From Roseovarius sp. THAF27 (GTDB lineage Bacteria > Pseudomonadota > Alphaproteobacteria > Rhodobacterales > Rhodobacteraceae): a stretch of DNA of 64,000 bases. This document shows, piece after piece, positions 45,497 through 54,330 of the stretch (its first letter is position 1; every line of letters starts with the position of its first letter). Made by a program: the position numbers and the translations under genes. The DNA lies in the NCBI RefSeq assembly GCF_009363655.1, contig NZ_CP045393.1, forward strand, positions 2,790,001-2,854,000, given 5' to 3'. A model generated the notes under the pieces. The model saw nothing but the letters and a program-made list of their open reading frames with translations, was not told the DNA's origin and searched no databases.

Positions 45497-46510
45497 CTAG
45501 TCGCGCGACAGCGCCGACAGCGGCGCGCGCAGACGAAAGACCAGCCCCTCGGTGTCGAACGTCACCTCGGCCCTGGCCCCCAGCGCCCCCTCGGTCAGCT
45601 TGGTCAGCACCTGCGTGCCAAAGCCCGCCGTCTTGGTTCCGGTCACCTTGGGCCCGCCACGCTCGACCCATTCCAGCGCAAAATCCGGGTTTTCGTCCCC
45701 GGTCACAGTCCAGGTCACCACGACACGCCCGCCCTCTTCCGACAGCGCTCCGTATTTCGCCGCGTTGGTCGCCAATTCGTGGGTCACCATGCCCAGGATC
45801 TGCGCCGCATTGCTGGAAATCATCAGGTCCGGCCCGTCCAGCACCATCCGCTCGCGGGCCGCGCCCGAAAAGGGCCTTACCTGCTCGGTGAAGATCTCGC
45901 GCAGGCCGAACCGGCTCCCGGCATCGTGCATCATCGCTTCCTGGTTGCGGCCCAGCGCGGCCAGCCGCGCCAGCAGGCGGTCGGCGATCTCCTCGGGCGG
46001 CGAATGCCGCGCCAGCTGCCGCACGATTCCCGAAACCACCGTGATCAGGTTCTTCGCCCGGTGCCCAAGCTCGCCGATCAGGAATTGCGCCCGGCGCTCG
46101 GCCATCTCCTGCGCGGTGATGTCGACCATGGCGAAGACCCCCTCCACCGGCAGACCTTCGGCATCATAGGTCACCTGCTTGCGCGCGTTGACCCAGCGCA
46201 GCGGCACGTCCGGCACCAGGATGCGGTGCGTCATGTCCAGCACCTGCAACGGATTCTCCGGCGACAAAAGGCATTCCAGCCCCTCCTGCACCTGCGGCCA
46301 GTCGTCGGGATGAATCCGCGCGTGCAACTCCGACCGCGGCACCTCGACGCCCGCATCCAGCCCGAAGAATTCCGCCGCCAACGAGTCGCAGCGCAGCGTG
46401 TCGGCGCGGTAATCCACCTTTCCCAAACCGACCCGGGCGACCCTCAAGCCAAGTTCCATGTCGTCGGATGTCAGGGGGATGTTCAGCGGGGTCTCTAAGG
46501 CTCTCGTCAT
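45497..46510 (-). CDS. PAS-HWE sensor histidine kinase
   Basis: 337 residues. N-terminal PAS-like sensor domain (about 15-135), then the HWE kinase: phospho-acceptor ELGHRAKNLITVV, ATP lid ATNAAKYGALS and WVERGGP with the W-x-E motif that names the family. Cytosolic, no membrane segment. No response regulator beside it. HWE kinases often feed the general stress response or light signalling in alphaproteobacteria. Confidence 0.88.
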   Translation of the reverse strand: MTRALETPLNIPLTSDDMELGLRVARVGLGKVDYRADTLRCDSLAAEFFGLDAGVEVPRSELHARIHPDDWPQVQEGLECLLSPENPLQVLDMTHRILVPDVPLRWVNARKQVTYDAEGLPVEGVFAMVDITAQEMAERRAQFLIGELGHRAKNLITVVSGIVRQLARHSPPEEIADRLLARLAALGRNQEAMMHDAGSRFGLREIFTEQVRPFSGAARERMVLDGPDLMISSNAAQILGMVTHELATNAAKYGALSEEGGRVVVTWTVTGDENPDFALEWVERGGPKVTGTKTAGFGTQVLTKLTEGALGARAEVTFDTEGLVFRLRAPLSALSRD

Positions 46511-46717
46511 GGCATGTGTTTCGGGGCGCTACAGGGGGCCGTCAATGTCACAGTTTAAACGCACCGCAGATTTTCATTCTCCGGCAAAATCCTGCCGCCC
46601 GTCGGCCCCCGAGGCAAGTCCGGCGCGATGCCGCAGATGGCGTCACGGGCGCGCTTTCGGGGACCTCCCGCGCGCGCCCCGCCGTTTCTCCTCATTCAAC
46701 ACAGCTCGTCGCGATGC

Positions 46718-46740
46718 GCAGGGTGGGTGAAACCCCACGC
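46718..46740. repeat. Single palindrome of the GTAGG family, copy 3
   Basis: GCAGG followed by GTGGG-TGAAAC-CCCAC. It lies in the 271-bp gap between the histidine kinase and glpR, in which I see no gene. Confidence 0.55.
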
Positions 46741-46781
46741 CACCTCCCGGATCTTCGAAACGAACCCGACGCGAAAACGCC

Positions 46782-47543
46782 TTATCCGCAGACCCGGCAG
46801 ACCGTTTCCCACTCCTTCAACCTCTCCGCCACGGGCACGGGCACGGGCCGGTCGGTGAAGAACATGTCGACCTCTGCCAGCGACCCGATCCGCGCCGGCG
46901 CCATGCGGTGAAACTTCGAATGGTCCGCCACAAGGAAGGTCCGGCGCGCCCGCGCGATGATCGACTGGCTCACGTGAACCTCCTGAACGTCGAAATCCAG
47001 AAGGTCGCCATCATCGTCCAGCGCCGAACAGCCGATGACGGCATAATCGAACTTGAACTGCTCGATCACCCGCGTCGTCAGGTTGCCGATAAGCCCCCCG
47101 TCCGAACGCCGCAACACGCCCCCCGCCACCACGATCTCGCAATCCGCATTGGCCACCAATATATTGGCAACATTGATATTATTGGTAATCACCATCAGGT
47201 CACGGTGGCTCAGAAGCGCGCGCGCCACGGCCTCGGTCGAAGTCCCGATATTCAGGAAAACCGACGCACCGTCCGGGATCTCCCGCGCGCAGACCTGCGC
47301 CATCGCCTGCTTGGCGACCTCGTTCAGGCCGCGCCGTTCCTCGTAGCCGATATTGGACACACCCGACGGCATGACCGCGCCGCCATGCACGCGCTCCAGC
47401 CGCCCGGCCTCGGCCAGGTCCGTCAGGTCGCGCCGGATGGTCTGCACCGTCACGCCGAACCGCTCGGCAAGGCCTTCGACCGTGACCTTGCCCTCGTTGC
47501 GGGCGATCTCGAGGATCTCGGGATGACGAAAAGTCTGTGACAT
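46782..47543 (-). CDS. glpR: DeoR-family repressor GlpR
   Basis: 253 residues. DeoR-type HTH at the N-terminus (VTVEGLAERFGVTVQTIRRD) and a sugar-phosphate sensor domain with NIGTSTEAVARAL and VADHSKFHR. In this family glycerol-3-phosphate relieves repression. I choose ATG 47543 because MSQTFRHPEI begins the HTH region. Divergent from glpD, which supports the GlpR assignment. Confidence 0.88.
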   Translation of the reverse strand: MSQTFRHPEILEIARNEGKVTVEGLAERFGVTVQTIRRDLTDLAEAGRLERVHGGAVMPSGVSNIGYEERRGLNEVAKQAMAQVCAREIPDGASVFLNIGTSTEAVARALLSHRDLMVITNNINVANILVANADCEIVVAGGVLRRSDGGLIGNLTTRVIEQFKFDYAVIGCSALDDDGDLLDFDVQEVHVSQSIIARARRTFLVADHSKFHRMAPARIGSLAEVDMFFTDRPVPVPVAERLKEWETVCRVCG

Positions 47544-47558
47544 GCGCCTGAACAAAAG

Positions 47559-47718
47559 TTTCGGGTTTTTTCGTTTTCGCGGAATTTTCGCACATGTCAA
47601 AGGAAAATCCCGGCCCTGGGACCATTTCGCAGCCGCAGAAAGGTTCATGCGGCGGCGCACACATCCAACCTAAGCCACTGACTTACCTTGATTTTCCAAA
47701 AACCGAACAAAAACGAAA
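47559..47718. promoter_or_regulatory. Candidate GlpR operator region
   Basis: Within the 249-bp glpR-glpD gap, TTTCG occurs four times in 32 bp (47559, 47569, 47575, 47586), and CGAAC/CGAAA occur 10 bp apart at 47704 and 47714 near glpD. TTTCG-type half-sites are typical of DeoR-family operators. The rest of the gap shows nothing distinct. Confidence 0.45.
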
Positions 47719-47792
47719 GAAGCGTTTGACTCCATCGACCTGAACGTGCTCATTTACCGGGCACGGTTTCCGGCGGCATCTTGGGAGGATGG

Positions 47793-49394
47793 ATGCACCC
47801 AAGTCCCGAAAATATAAGCGATATTTTCGTCATCGGGGGTGGAATCAACGGCTGCGGCATCGCCCGCGACGCCGCCGGGCGCGGCCTGTCCGTCACCCTG
47901 GCCGAGATGAACGATCTTGCCTCGGCCACCTCCTCGGCCTCGACCAAGCTTTTCCACGGCGGCCTGCGCTATCTCGAATACTTCGAATTCCGCCTTGTCC
48001 GCGAAGCCCTGATCGAACGCGAGGTCCTTTTGCGCAACATGCCGCACATCAGCTGGCCCATGCGCTTCGTCCTGCCCTATCACCGCGACATGCGTTTCGA
48101 GGGCGGCACGCCCACCTCGCGCCTGCTGGAACGGATCATGCCTTGGATGCGCGGCCGCCGTCCGGCGTGGCTGATCCGCCTTGGTCTCTTTCTTTACGAC
48201 AGCCTGGGGGGCCGCAAGATCCTGCCCGCCGCCCGCTCCCTCTCGCTCGACGGCACGCCCGAGGGCGCACCGCTGAAATCCCATTTCAAACAGGCGTTCG
48301 AGTATTCCGACTGCTGGGTCGAGGATGCCCGCCTGGTGGCGCTGAACGCCCGCGACGCCGCCGCCCGCGGCGCCGAGATCCTCACCCGCACCCGCGTCAC
48401 CGGCGCCCGCCGTGCGGGCGAGCTATGGGAGATCGACCTCGAAGACACCGCCACCGGCGCCCTGCTGACCCGCCGCGCCCGCGCGCTCGTCAATGCCGGC
48501 GGGCCGTGGGTGGGCAACATCATCCAGGACGTCACCCATATCGACAGCCGCGAAGGCGTCCGTCTCGTGCGCGGCAGCCATATCGTCACGCGCAAGCTGT
48601 TCGACCACCCCAAGTGCTATTTCTTCCAGGGCCGCGATGGCCGCATCATCTTCGCCATCCCCTACGAGCAGGATTTCACCCTCATCGGCACCACCGACGC
48701 CGATCACCCCGATCCCGGCACGCGCCCCGTCTGCACCCCTGCCGAACAGGAATACCTCTGCAATTTCGCCTCGGAGTATTTCGCCACGCCCGTCACCCGC
48801 GACGACATCGTCTGGACCTATTCGGGTGTCCGCCCGCTCTATGACGACGGCGCCAAGTCGGCCACCGCCGCCACCCGCGACTACGTGCTGAAACTCGACA
48901 GTGACGGCCCGCCGCTGCTGAACATCTTCGGCGGCAAGATCACCACCTACCGCCGCCTCGCGCAGGCCGCGGTGGGCAAACTGGCCCCAGATTTCCCGAA
49001 CGCCAAGGGCGGCTGGACCGCCGACGCCGCCCTGCCCGGCGGCGATTTCGCCGTCGAGCACCGTGACGACATGGCGGCGCAACTCCAGACCGACTACCCC
49101 TTCCTGACCGAAGCCTGGGCCTACCGCCTGCTCCGCGCCTACGGCACCGAGGCCCGCACCCTTCTGGGCGACGCGACCACCGCCGCCGACCTTGGCCGCA
49201 GCTTCGGCGCCACCCTGACCGAACGCGAGGTGCGCTGGCTCATGACCCACGAATTCGCCCGCTCCGCCGAGGATATCGTCTGGCGTCGCAGCAAGCTGGG
49301 CCTGCGCATGTCAGAGAGTGAAATCAAGGACTTGCAGGACTGGATGCAAGCCAACCCCGAGGGCGACAGTATCGTCGCCGCGGCGGCAGAATAA
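47793..49394 (+). CDS. glpD: Glycerol-3-phosphate dehydrogenase (aerobic, FAD)
   Basis: 533 residues. FAD motif IFVIGGGINGCGIARDAAG near the N-terminus, STKLFHGGLRYLEYFEFRLV, and the late SGVRPLYDDG. Membrane-associated enzyme oxidising glycerol-3-phosphate to DHAP with electrons to quinone. ATG 47793 follows GGGAGG. First gene of the glp operon. Confidence 0.96.
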   Translation: MHPSPENISDIFVIGGGINGCGIARDAAGRGLSVTLAEMNDLASATSSASTKLFHGGLRYLEYFEFRLVREALIEREVLLRNMPHISWPMRFVLPYHRDMRFEGGTPTSRLLERIMPWMRGRRPAWLIRLGLFLYDSLGGRKILPAARSLSLDGTPEGAPLKSHFKQAFEYSDCWVEDARLVALNARDAAARGAEILTRTRVTGARRAGELWEIDLEDTATGALLTRRARALVNAGGPWVGNIIQDVTHIDSREGVRLVRGSHIVTRKLFDHPKCYFFQGRDGRIIFAIPYEQDFTLIGTTDADHPDPGTRPVCTPAEQEYLCNFASEYFATPVTRDDIVWTYSGVRPLYDDGAKSATAATRDYVLKLDSDGPPLLNIFGGKITTYRRLAQAAVGKLAPDFPNAKGGWTADAALPGGDFAVEHRDDMAAQLQTDYPFLTEAWAYRLLRAYGTEARTLLGDATTAADLGRSFGATLTEREVRWLMTHEFARSAEDIVWRRSKLGLRMSESEIKDLQDWMQANPEGDSIVAAAAE

Positions 49395-49405
49395 GGACGC
49401 AACCG

Positions 49406-50494
49406 ATGACGCTGGTTCTGGACAACGTGTCGAAAAAAGTAGGGGCGGACATGCATATCCACCCTACCGACCTCACGCTTGAAAAAGGCACGATGAACGT
49501 CCTTCTGGGACCCACGCTGGCGGGCAAGACCACGCTGATGCGCCTGATGGCGGGGCTTGATGCCCCCACCACGGGCCGCATCCTCTGGGACGGTACGGAT
49601 GTGACCGGTATGCGCGTGCAGGATCGCGGCGTCGCCATGGTCTACCAGCAATTCATCAACTACCCGTCCATGAGCGTCTACGACAACATCGCCAGCCCCA
49701 TGCGCCTGTCGGGCAAACCGAAGGAAGAGATCGACCGCGCCGTGCGCGACACCGCCGAGATGCTGCAACTGACGCCCATGCTCGACCGTAAGCCGCTCGA
49801 GTTGTCCGGCGGCCAGCAGCAGCGTTGCGCGCTGGCCCGGGCGCTGGTCAAGAACGCCGGTCTCGTCCTGCTGGACGAACCGCTCGCCAATCTCGACTAC
49901 AAGCTGCGGGAGGAGTTGCGCATCGAAATTCCCCGCATCTTCGAGGAATCCGGCGCGATCTTCGTCTACGCCACCACCGAACCCGAAGAGGCGCTTTTGC
50001 TGGGCGGCCACACCGCCACGCTCTGGGAAGGGCGCGTCACGCAGTTCGGCCCCACGCCCAAGGTCTATCGCCAGCCGGCCGATGCCACCACCGCGCGCGT
50101 CTTCTCCGACCCGCCGATGAACTTCCTGCAAATCTCGAAAACCGGCGGCAAGCTGATGTTCGGCGAGGGCCAGTCCCTGCCCGCCACCGGCAAGATGGCC
50201 GACCTCCCCGAAGGCCGCTACACCGCCGGCTTCCGCCCCAACCACCTGGAAATCGAAAAACACACAGACGCCGCCATGCGCTTTGTGACAAAGCTCAGCG
50301 TGACCGAACTCACCGGCTCGGAAACCTTCATCCATCTTGACCACGCGGGCACCCGCTGGGTCGGCGTCATCCACGGCGTGCATGACCTTCAGCCGGGTCG
50401 CGACCTGCCGGTCTATCTCGACCCGGCCCATATCTACATCTTCAGCGATGACGGCGATCTGGTATCCCCCGCCGCCTACGCGCTGGCCGCTTGA
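49406..50494 (+). CDS. glpS: Glycerol ABC transporter ATP-binding protein GlpS
   Basis: 362 residues. The Walker A is GPTLAGKTT instead of the common GPSGCGKST, signature LSGGQQQRCALARAL is normal, Walker B VLLDEPLANLD, and TTEPEEA replaces the H-loop THDQxEA. MalK-type regulatory C-domain. Matches GlpS of the Rhizobium-type GlpSTPQV glycerol importer by order and context. 11 bp after glpD. Confidence 0.9.
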   Translation: MTLVLDNVSKKVGADMHIHPTDLTLEKGTMNVLLGPTLAGKTTLMRLMAGLDAPTTGRILWDGTDVTGMRVQDRGVAMVYQQFINYPSMSVYDNIASPMRLSGKPKEEIDRAVRDTAEMLQLTPMLDRKPLELSGGQQQRCALARALVKNAGLVLLDEPLANLDYKLREELRIEIPRIFEESGAIFVYATTEPEEALLLGGHTATLWEGRVTQFGPTPKVYRQPADATTARVFSDPPMNFLQISKTGGKLMFGEGQSLPATGKMADLPEGRYTAGFRPNHLEIEKHTDAAMRFVTKLSVTELTGSETFIHLDHAGTRWVGVIHGVHDLQPGRDLPVYLDPAHIYIFSDDGDLVSPAAYALAA

Positions 50495-50507
50495 GGGGCT
50501 GACGAAC

Positions 50508-51590
50508 ATGGCAAAGATCACGCTCGACAACCTGGCGCACAGCTACCTCGCCAACCCGATCTCCGAGGACGACTTCGCCCTCAAGGAGCTCAACCACGAC
50601 TGGACCGATGGCGAGGCCTATGCCCTCCTGGGCGCGTCCGGCTGCGGCAAGACCACGCTTCTGAACATCATCTCGGGCCTCTTGCAGCCCAGCCGGGGCC
50701 GCATCCTCTTCAACGACGTCGACGTCACGCACGCCCCCACGACCGAGCGCAACATCGCGCAGGTCTTCCAGTTCCCGGTCGTCTACGACACCATGACCGT
50801 GCGCGAAAACCTTGCCTTCCCGCTCATGAACCGCGGCGCCGACAAGGCTTACGTCTCCCAGCGCGTTCAGGAAATCGCCACCATGATCGGGCTCGAGGAC
50901 ACGCTGAACCGCAAGGCACGCGGGCTGACGGCGGACGCCAAGCAGAAGATCAGCCTGGGCCGCGGCATGGTGCGCGAGGACGTCAACGCGCTTCTGTTCG
51001 ACGAGCCGCTGACCGTCATCGACCCTCACATGAAGTGGGAGCTGCGCACGCAGTTGAAGCAACTGCATCAACAGTTCGGCCACACCATGATCTACGTCAC
51101 CCACGACCAGACCGAGGCGCTGACCTTCGCCGACAAGGTCGTGGTCATGCATGACGGACGCGTGGTGCAGATCGGCACGCCCGAGGACCTGTTCAAGACG
51201 CCCGAACACACCTTCGTAGGCTACTTCATCGGCTCGCCCGGCATGAACGTCATCCCCGCGAAAGTCGAGGGAAACCAGGCCTATATCAACGGCGCCGAAC
51301 TCGCCCTCGCCAACACCTACGCCCCCCTCGAAGGCCGCGTCGAGCTTGGCGTGCGCCCCGAATTCGCCCGCCTCTCCGACAGCGAGGGCCTGCCCGTCAA
51401 GATCCGCCGCATCGAGGATGTGGGCCGCCACAAGATCATCCGCGCCGATTGCTTCGGCACGCCGATCAACATCATCGCCGACGAGGCCGAAGAAGTGCGC
51501 GCCGACGCCACCCGCGTCGCCTTCGACCCCGCCCATGTCAACGTCTACGCCAACGACTGGCGCGTGACGCCGCAAGGGAGAGCCGCCTGA
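50508..51590 (+). CDS. glpT: Glycerol ABC transporter ATP-binding protein GlpT
   Basis: 360 residues. Walker A GASGCGKTT is normal, but the LSGGQ signature is replaced by LTADAKQKISLGRGM. Walker B LLFDEPLTVIDP, H-loop YVTHDQTEA present. With GlpS it would form an asymmetric ATPase pair. ATG 50508 gives MAKITLDNLAHSY. Not the glycerol-3-phosphate antiporter that shares the name in E. coli. Confidence 0.88.
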   Translation: MAKITLDNLAHSYLANPISEDDFALKELNHDWTDGEAYALLGASGCGKTTLLNIISGLLQPSRGRILFNDVDVTHAPTTERNIAQVFQFPVVYDTMTVRENLAFPLMNRGADKAYVSQRVQEIATMIGLEDTLNRKARGLTADAKQKISLGRGMVREDVNALLFDEPLTVIDPHMKWELRTQLKQLHQQFGHTMIYVTHDQTEALTFADKVVVMHDGRVVQIGTPEDLFKTPEHTFVGYFIGSPGMNVIPAKVEGNQAYINGAELALANTYAPLEGRVELGVRPEFARLSDSEGLPVKIRRIEDVGRHKIIRADCFGTPINIIADEAEEVRADATRVAFDPAHVNVYANDWRVTPQGRAA

Positions 51591-51607
51591 TGAACCTGCG
51601 CAACCCC

Positions 51608-51716
51608 GTCCCGGACTTGATCCGGGACCTCCCAGCCACCCCTCCCACCGTCATCCTCCGATCCGACCCGAGGATCTCCCGCCACAGAGATCATCCGGTC
51701 AAGCCGGATGATGACG
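51608..51716. repeat. CTTGA-loop palindrome plus 68-bp composite element in the glpT-glpP gap
   Basis: 51608-51628: GTCCCGGA-CTTGA-TCCGGGAC. Then 51649-51716: outer arms CGTCATC/GATGACG enclose a decayed left hairpin (ATCCTC...GAGGAT) and a right hairpin ATCATCCGG-TCAAG-CCGGATGAT. The loop TCAAG is close to the complement of CTTGA (TCAAG exactly), so left and right units are inverted copies of one motif. Same 68-bp plan as 53885-53952. Confidence 0.85.
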
Positions 51717-51744
51717 CCCGCTCCACAACCCACGAGGCCTCCTG

Positions 51745-52614
<870 letters not shown>

Positions 52615-52618
52615 GCCG

Positions 52619-53491
52619 ATGACCGACGCCACCACAGACCAACTCCCCGGCAAGCTCGCCCCCAGCGGCAAGAACCGTCGCGCCCGCGCGGGCATCAACA
52701 CCCGCGCCATCGTGATGGGCCTCTACCTGATCTTCCTGCTCCTGCCGATCTACTGGCTCCTGAACATGAGCCTCAAGACCAACACCGAGATCCTCAACAG
52801 CTTCACGCTCTGGCCGCGCAACCTGACGCTGGAAAACTACGCCACCATCCTGACCGATCCCGCGTGGTACTCGGGCTATATCAACTCGCTGATCTACGTG
52901 GTGATGAACACCGTCATCTCGCTCGCCGTGGCCCTGCCCGCCGCCTACGCCTTTTCGCGCTACACGTTCCTGGGCGACAAGCACCTGTTCTTCTGGCTGC
53001 TCACCAACCGCATGGCACCCCCGGCGGTCTTTGCCCTGCCCTTCTTCCAGCTCTACAGCTCCGTCGGCCTCTTCGACACCCACATCGCCGTGGCGCTGGC
53101 GCATTGCCTCTTCAACGTGCCGCTGGCGGTGTGGATCCTCGAGGGCTTCATGCGCGGCGTGCCCAAGGAAATCGACGAGACCGCCTATATCGACGGCTAT
53201 TCCTTCTCCCGCTTCTTCGTGAAGATATTCATGCCGCTGATCGCGTCGGGCATCGGCGTCGCCGCGTTCTTCTGCTTCATGTTTAGCTGGGTCGAACTCC
53301 TGCTCTCCCGCACGCTCACCACGGTGGACGCCAAGCCCATCGCCGCCATCATGACCCGCACCCAAGGGGCCGCCGGCATCGACTGGGGCGTGCTCGCCGC
53401 CGCCGGCATCCTGACCATCGTGCCCGGCGCGCTGGTGATCTATTTCGTCCGAAACTACATCGCCAAGGGCTTTGCCTTGGGGAGGGTCTAG
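52619..53491 (+). CDS. glpQ: Glycerol ABC transporter permease GlpQ
   Basis: 290 residues, six membrane segments, MalG-type. Cytosolic N-tail, first helix VMGLYLIFLLLPIYWLLNMS, EAA loop KEIDETAYIDGYSFSRFFVK, C-terminal RNYIAKGFALGRV. Starts 4 bp after glpP. Name refers to the transporter gene, not the diesterase of the same name. Confidence 0.9.
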   Translation: MTDATTDQLPGKLAPSGKNRRARAGINTRAIVMGLYLIFLLLPIYWLLNMSLKTNTEILNSFTLWPRNLTLENYATILTDPAWYSGYINSLIYVVMNTVISLAVALPAAYAFSRYTFLGDKHLFFWLLTNRMAPPAVFALPFFQLYSSVGLFDTHIAVALAHCLFNVPLAVWILEGFMRGVPKEIDETAYIDGYSFSRFFVKIFMPLIASGIGVAAFFCFMFSWVELLLSRTLTTVDAKPIAAIMTRTQGAAGIDWGVLAAAGILTIVPGALVIYFVRNYIAKGFALGRV

Positions 53492-53517
53492 TGCAACGGT
53501 TCGTTAACCATAAACCC

Positions 53518-53580
53518 GTCATCCTCGGGCCTGACCCGAGGATCTCTCCAAAAGAGCGCCTCGCTAAACCCGAGGCTCTC
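53518..53580. repeat. Palindromic element upstream of the GIY-YIG gene
   Basis: ATCCTCGGG-CCTGA-CCCGAGGAT (53521-53543) preceded by GTC, then an imperfect hairpin GAGCGCCTCG...CGAGGCTCTC (53554-53580) that ends one base before the GIY-YIG start codon. Confidence 0.85.
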
Positions 53581-53581
53581 C

Positions 53582-53857
53582 ATGCCCAAGGACATGTACG
53601 TCTATATCGTGACGAACAAGCCGAACGGCACGCTCTATATCGGTGTGACAAACGACCTGCGACGCAGGCTGTGGCAACATCGCGGCCACATCATCCCGGG
53701 CTTCACGGACCGCTACAACCTGACACAGCTGGTCTGGTTCGAGCATCATGCAGAGCCCACCGAGGCGATCCGCCGCGAAAAGGCGCTGAAAAGCTGGAAC
53801 CGCGCATGGAAGCTCGACCTCATTGCAGCCACCAACCCCGGCTGGCGCGACCTGTGA
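53582..53857 (+). CDS. Single-domain GIY-YIG nuclease
   Basis: 91 residues. YVYIVTNKPNGTLYIGVTND is the GIY-YIG beta-hairpin (YVY at 6-8, YIG at 19-21), R27-R29 follow the active-site helix, and the metal-binding glutamate is in RREKALKSWNR. The family (UPF0213-like) cuts DNA; cellular role is poorly known. It interrupts the glp operon between glpQ and glpU and is bracketed by palindromic repeats (53518-53580, 53885-53952). The upstream hairpin reaches its ATG. Confidence 0.9.
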   Translation: MPKDMYVYIVTNKPNGTLYIGVTNDLRRRLWQHRGHIIPGFTDRYNLTQLVWFEHHAEPTEAIRREKALKSWNRAWKLDLIAATNPGWRDL

Positions 53858-53884
53858 GAGGATATCGCCAAGTGATCCGCGGAA

Positions 53885-53952
53885 CGTCATCCTCGGGCCC
53901 TACCCGAGGATCTCCACGGCCCGAGATCGTCCGGTCAAGCCGGACGATGACG
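53885..53952. repeat. 68-bp composite palindromic element downstream of the GIY-YIG gene
   Basis: Outer arms CGTCATC/GATGACG, left hairpin ATCCTCGGG-CCCTA-CCCGAGGAT, right hairpin ATCGTCCGG-TCAAG-CCGGACGAT. Intact version of the element at 51649-51716, same length. Confidence 0.9.
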
Positions 53953-53978
53953 CTCGCACCGCTGAAAGGAGCCGAATA

Positions 53979-54251
53979 ATGGACTGGATGGCATGGACAT
54001 GGCCCACCGCCGCCTTCTTCGGCGTCATCGCCCTGCTCCTCGTAACCTTCACGATCCTCGCGCTCAAGTTCCCCGAGACGCCCCGCACCGGCATCCTGCG
54101 CATCGAGACCACGCGCGGCGACCGGCTCTTCATCACGCTTCTGGGCAGCGCCTTCATCAATCTCGCGTGGCTGGGCCTTGTCGGCGCCAACCAGCCCTAC
54201 GCGCTGATCGTCTGCGCGATCTATGCCGCCGCGGTGTTCCGCTGGGTCTAG
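53979..54251 (+). CDS. glpU: Small membrane protein of the glp operon (DUF2160, GlpU)
   Basis: 90 residues with about three hydrophobic segments (TAAFFGVIALLLVTFTILAL first) and a conserved-looking FPETPRTGILRIETTRGDRL. DUF2160-type proteins occur between the permease and binding-protein genes of this transporter. Function unknown. AAAGGAG precedes the ATG. Confidence 0.82.
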   Translation: MDWMAWTWPTAAFFGVIALLLVTFTILALKFPETPRTGILRIETTRGDRLFITLLGSAFINLAWLGLVGANQPYALIVCAIYAAAVFRWV

Positions 54252-54330
54252 ACGCGCGCCAACCCCCGGCGTTCCGCAGTGCGGGCCGTCACAAACACAA
54301 AAGTTCAGAAAGACCAATGGGAGGAACCAA

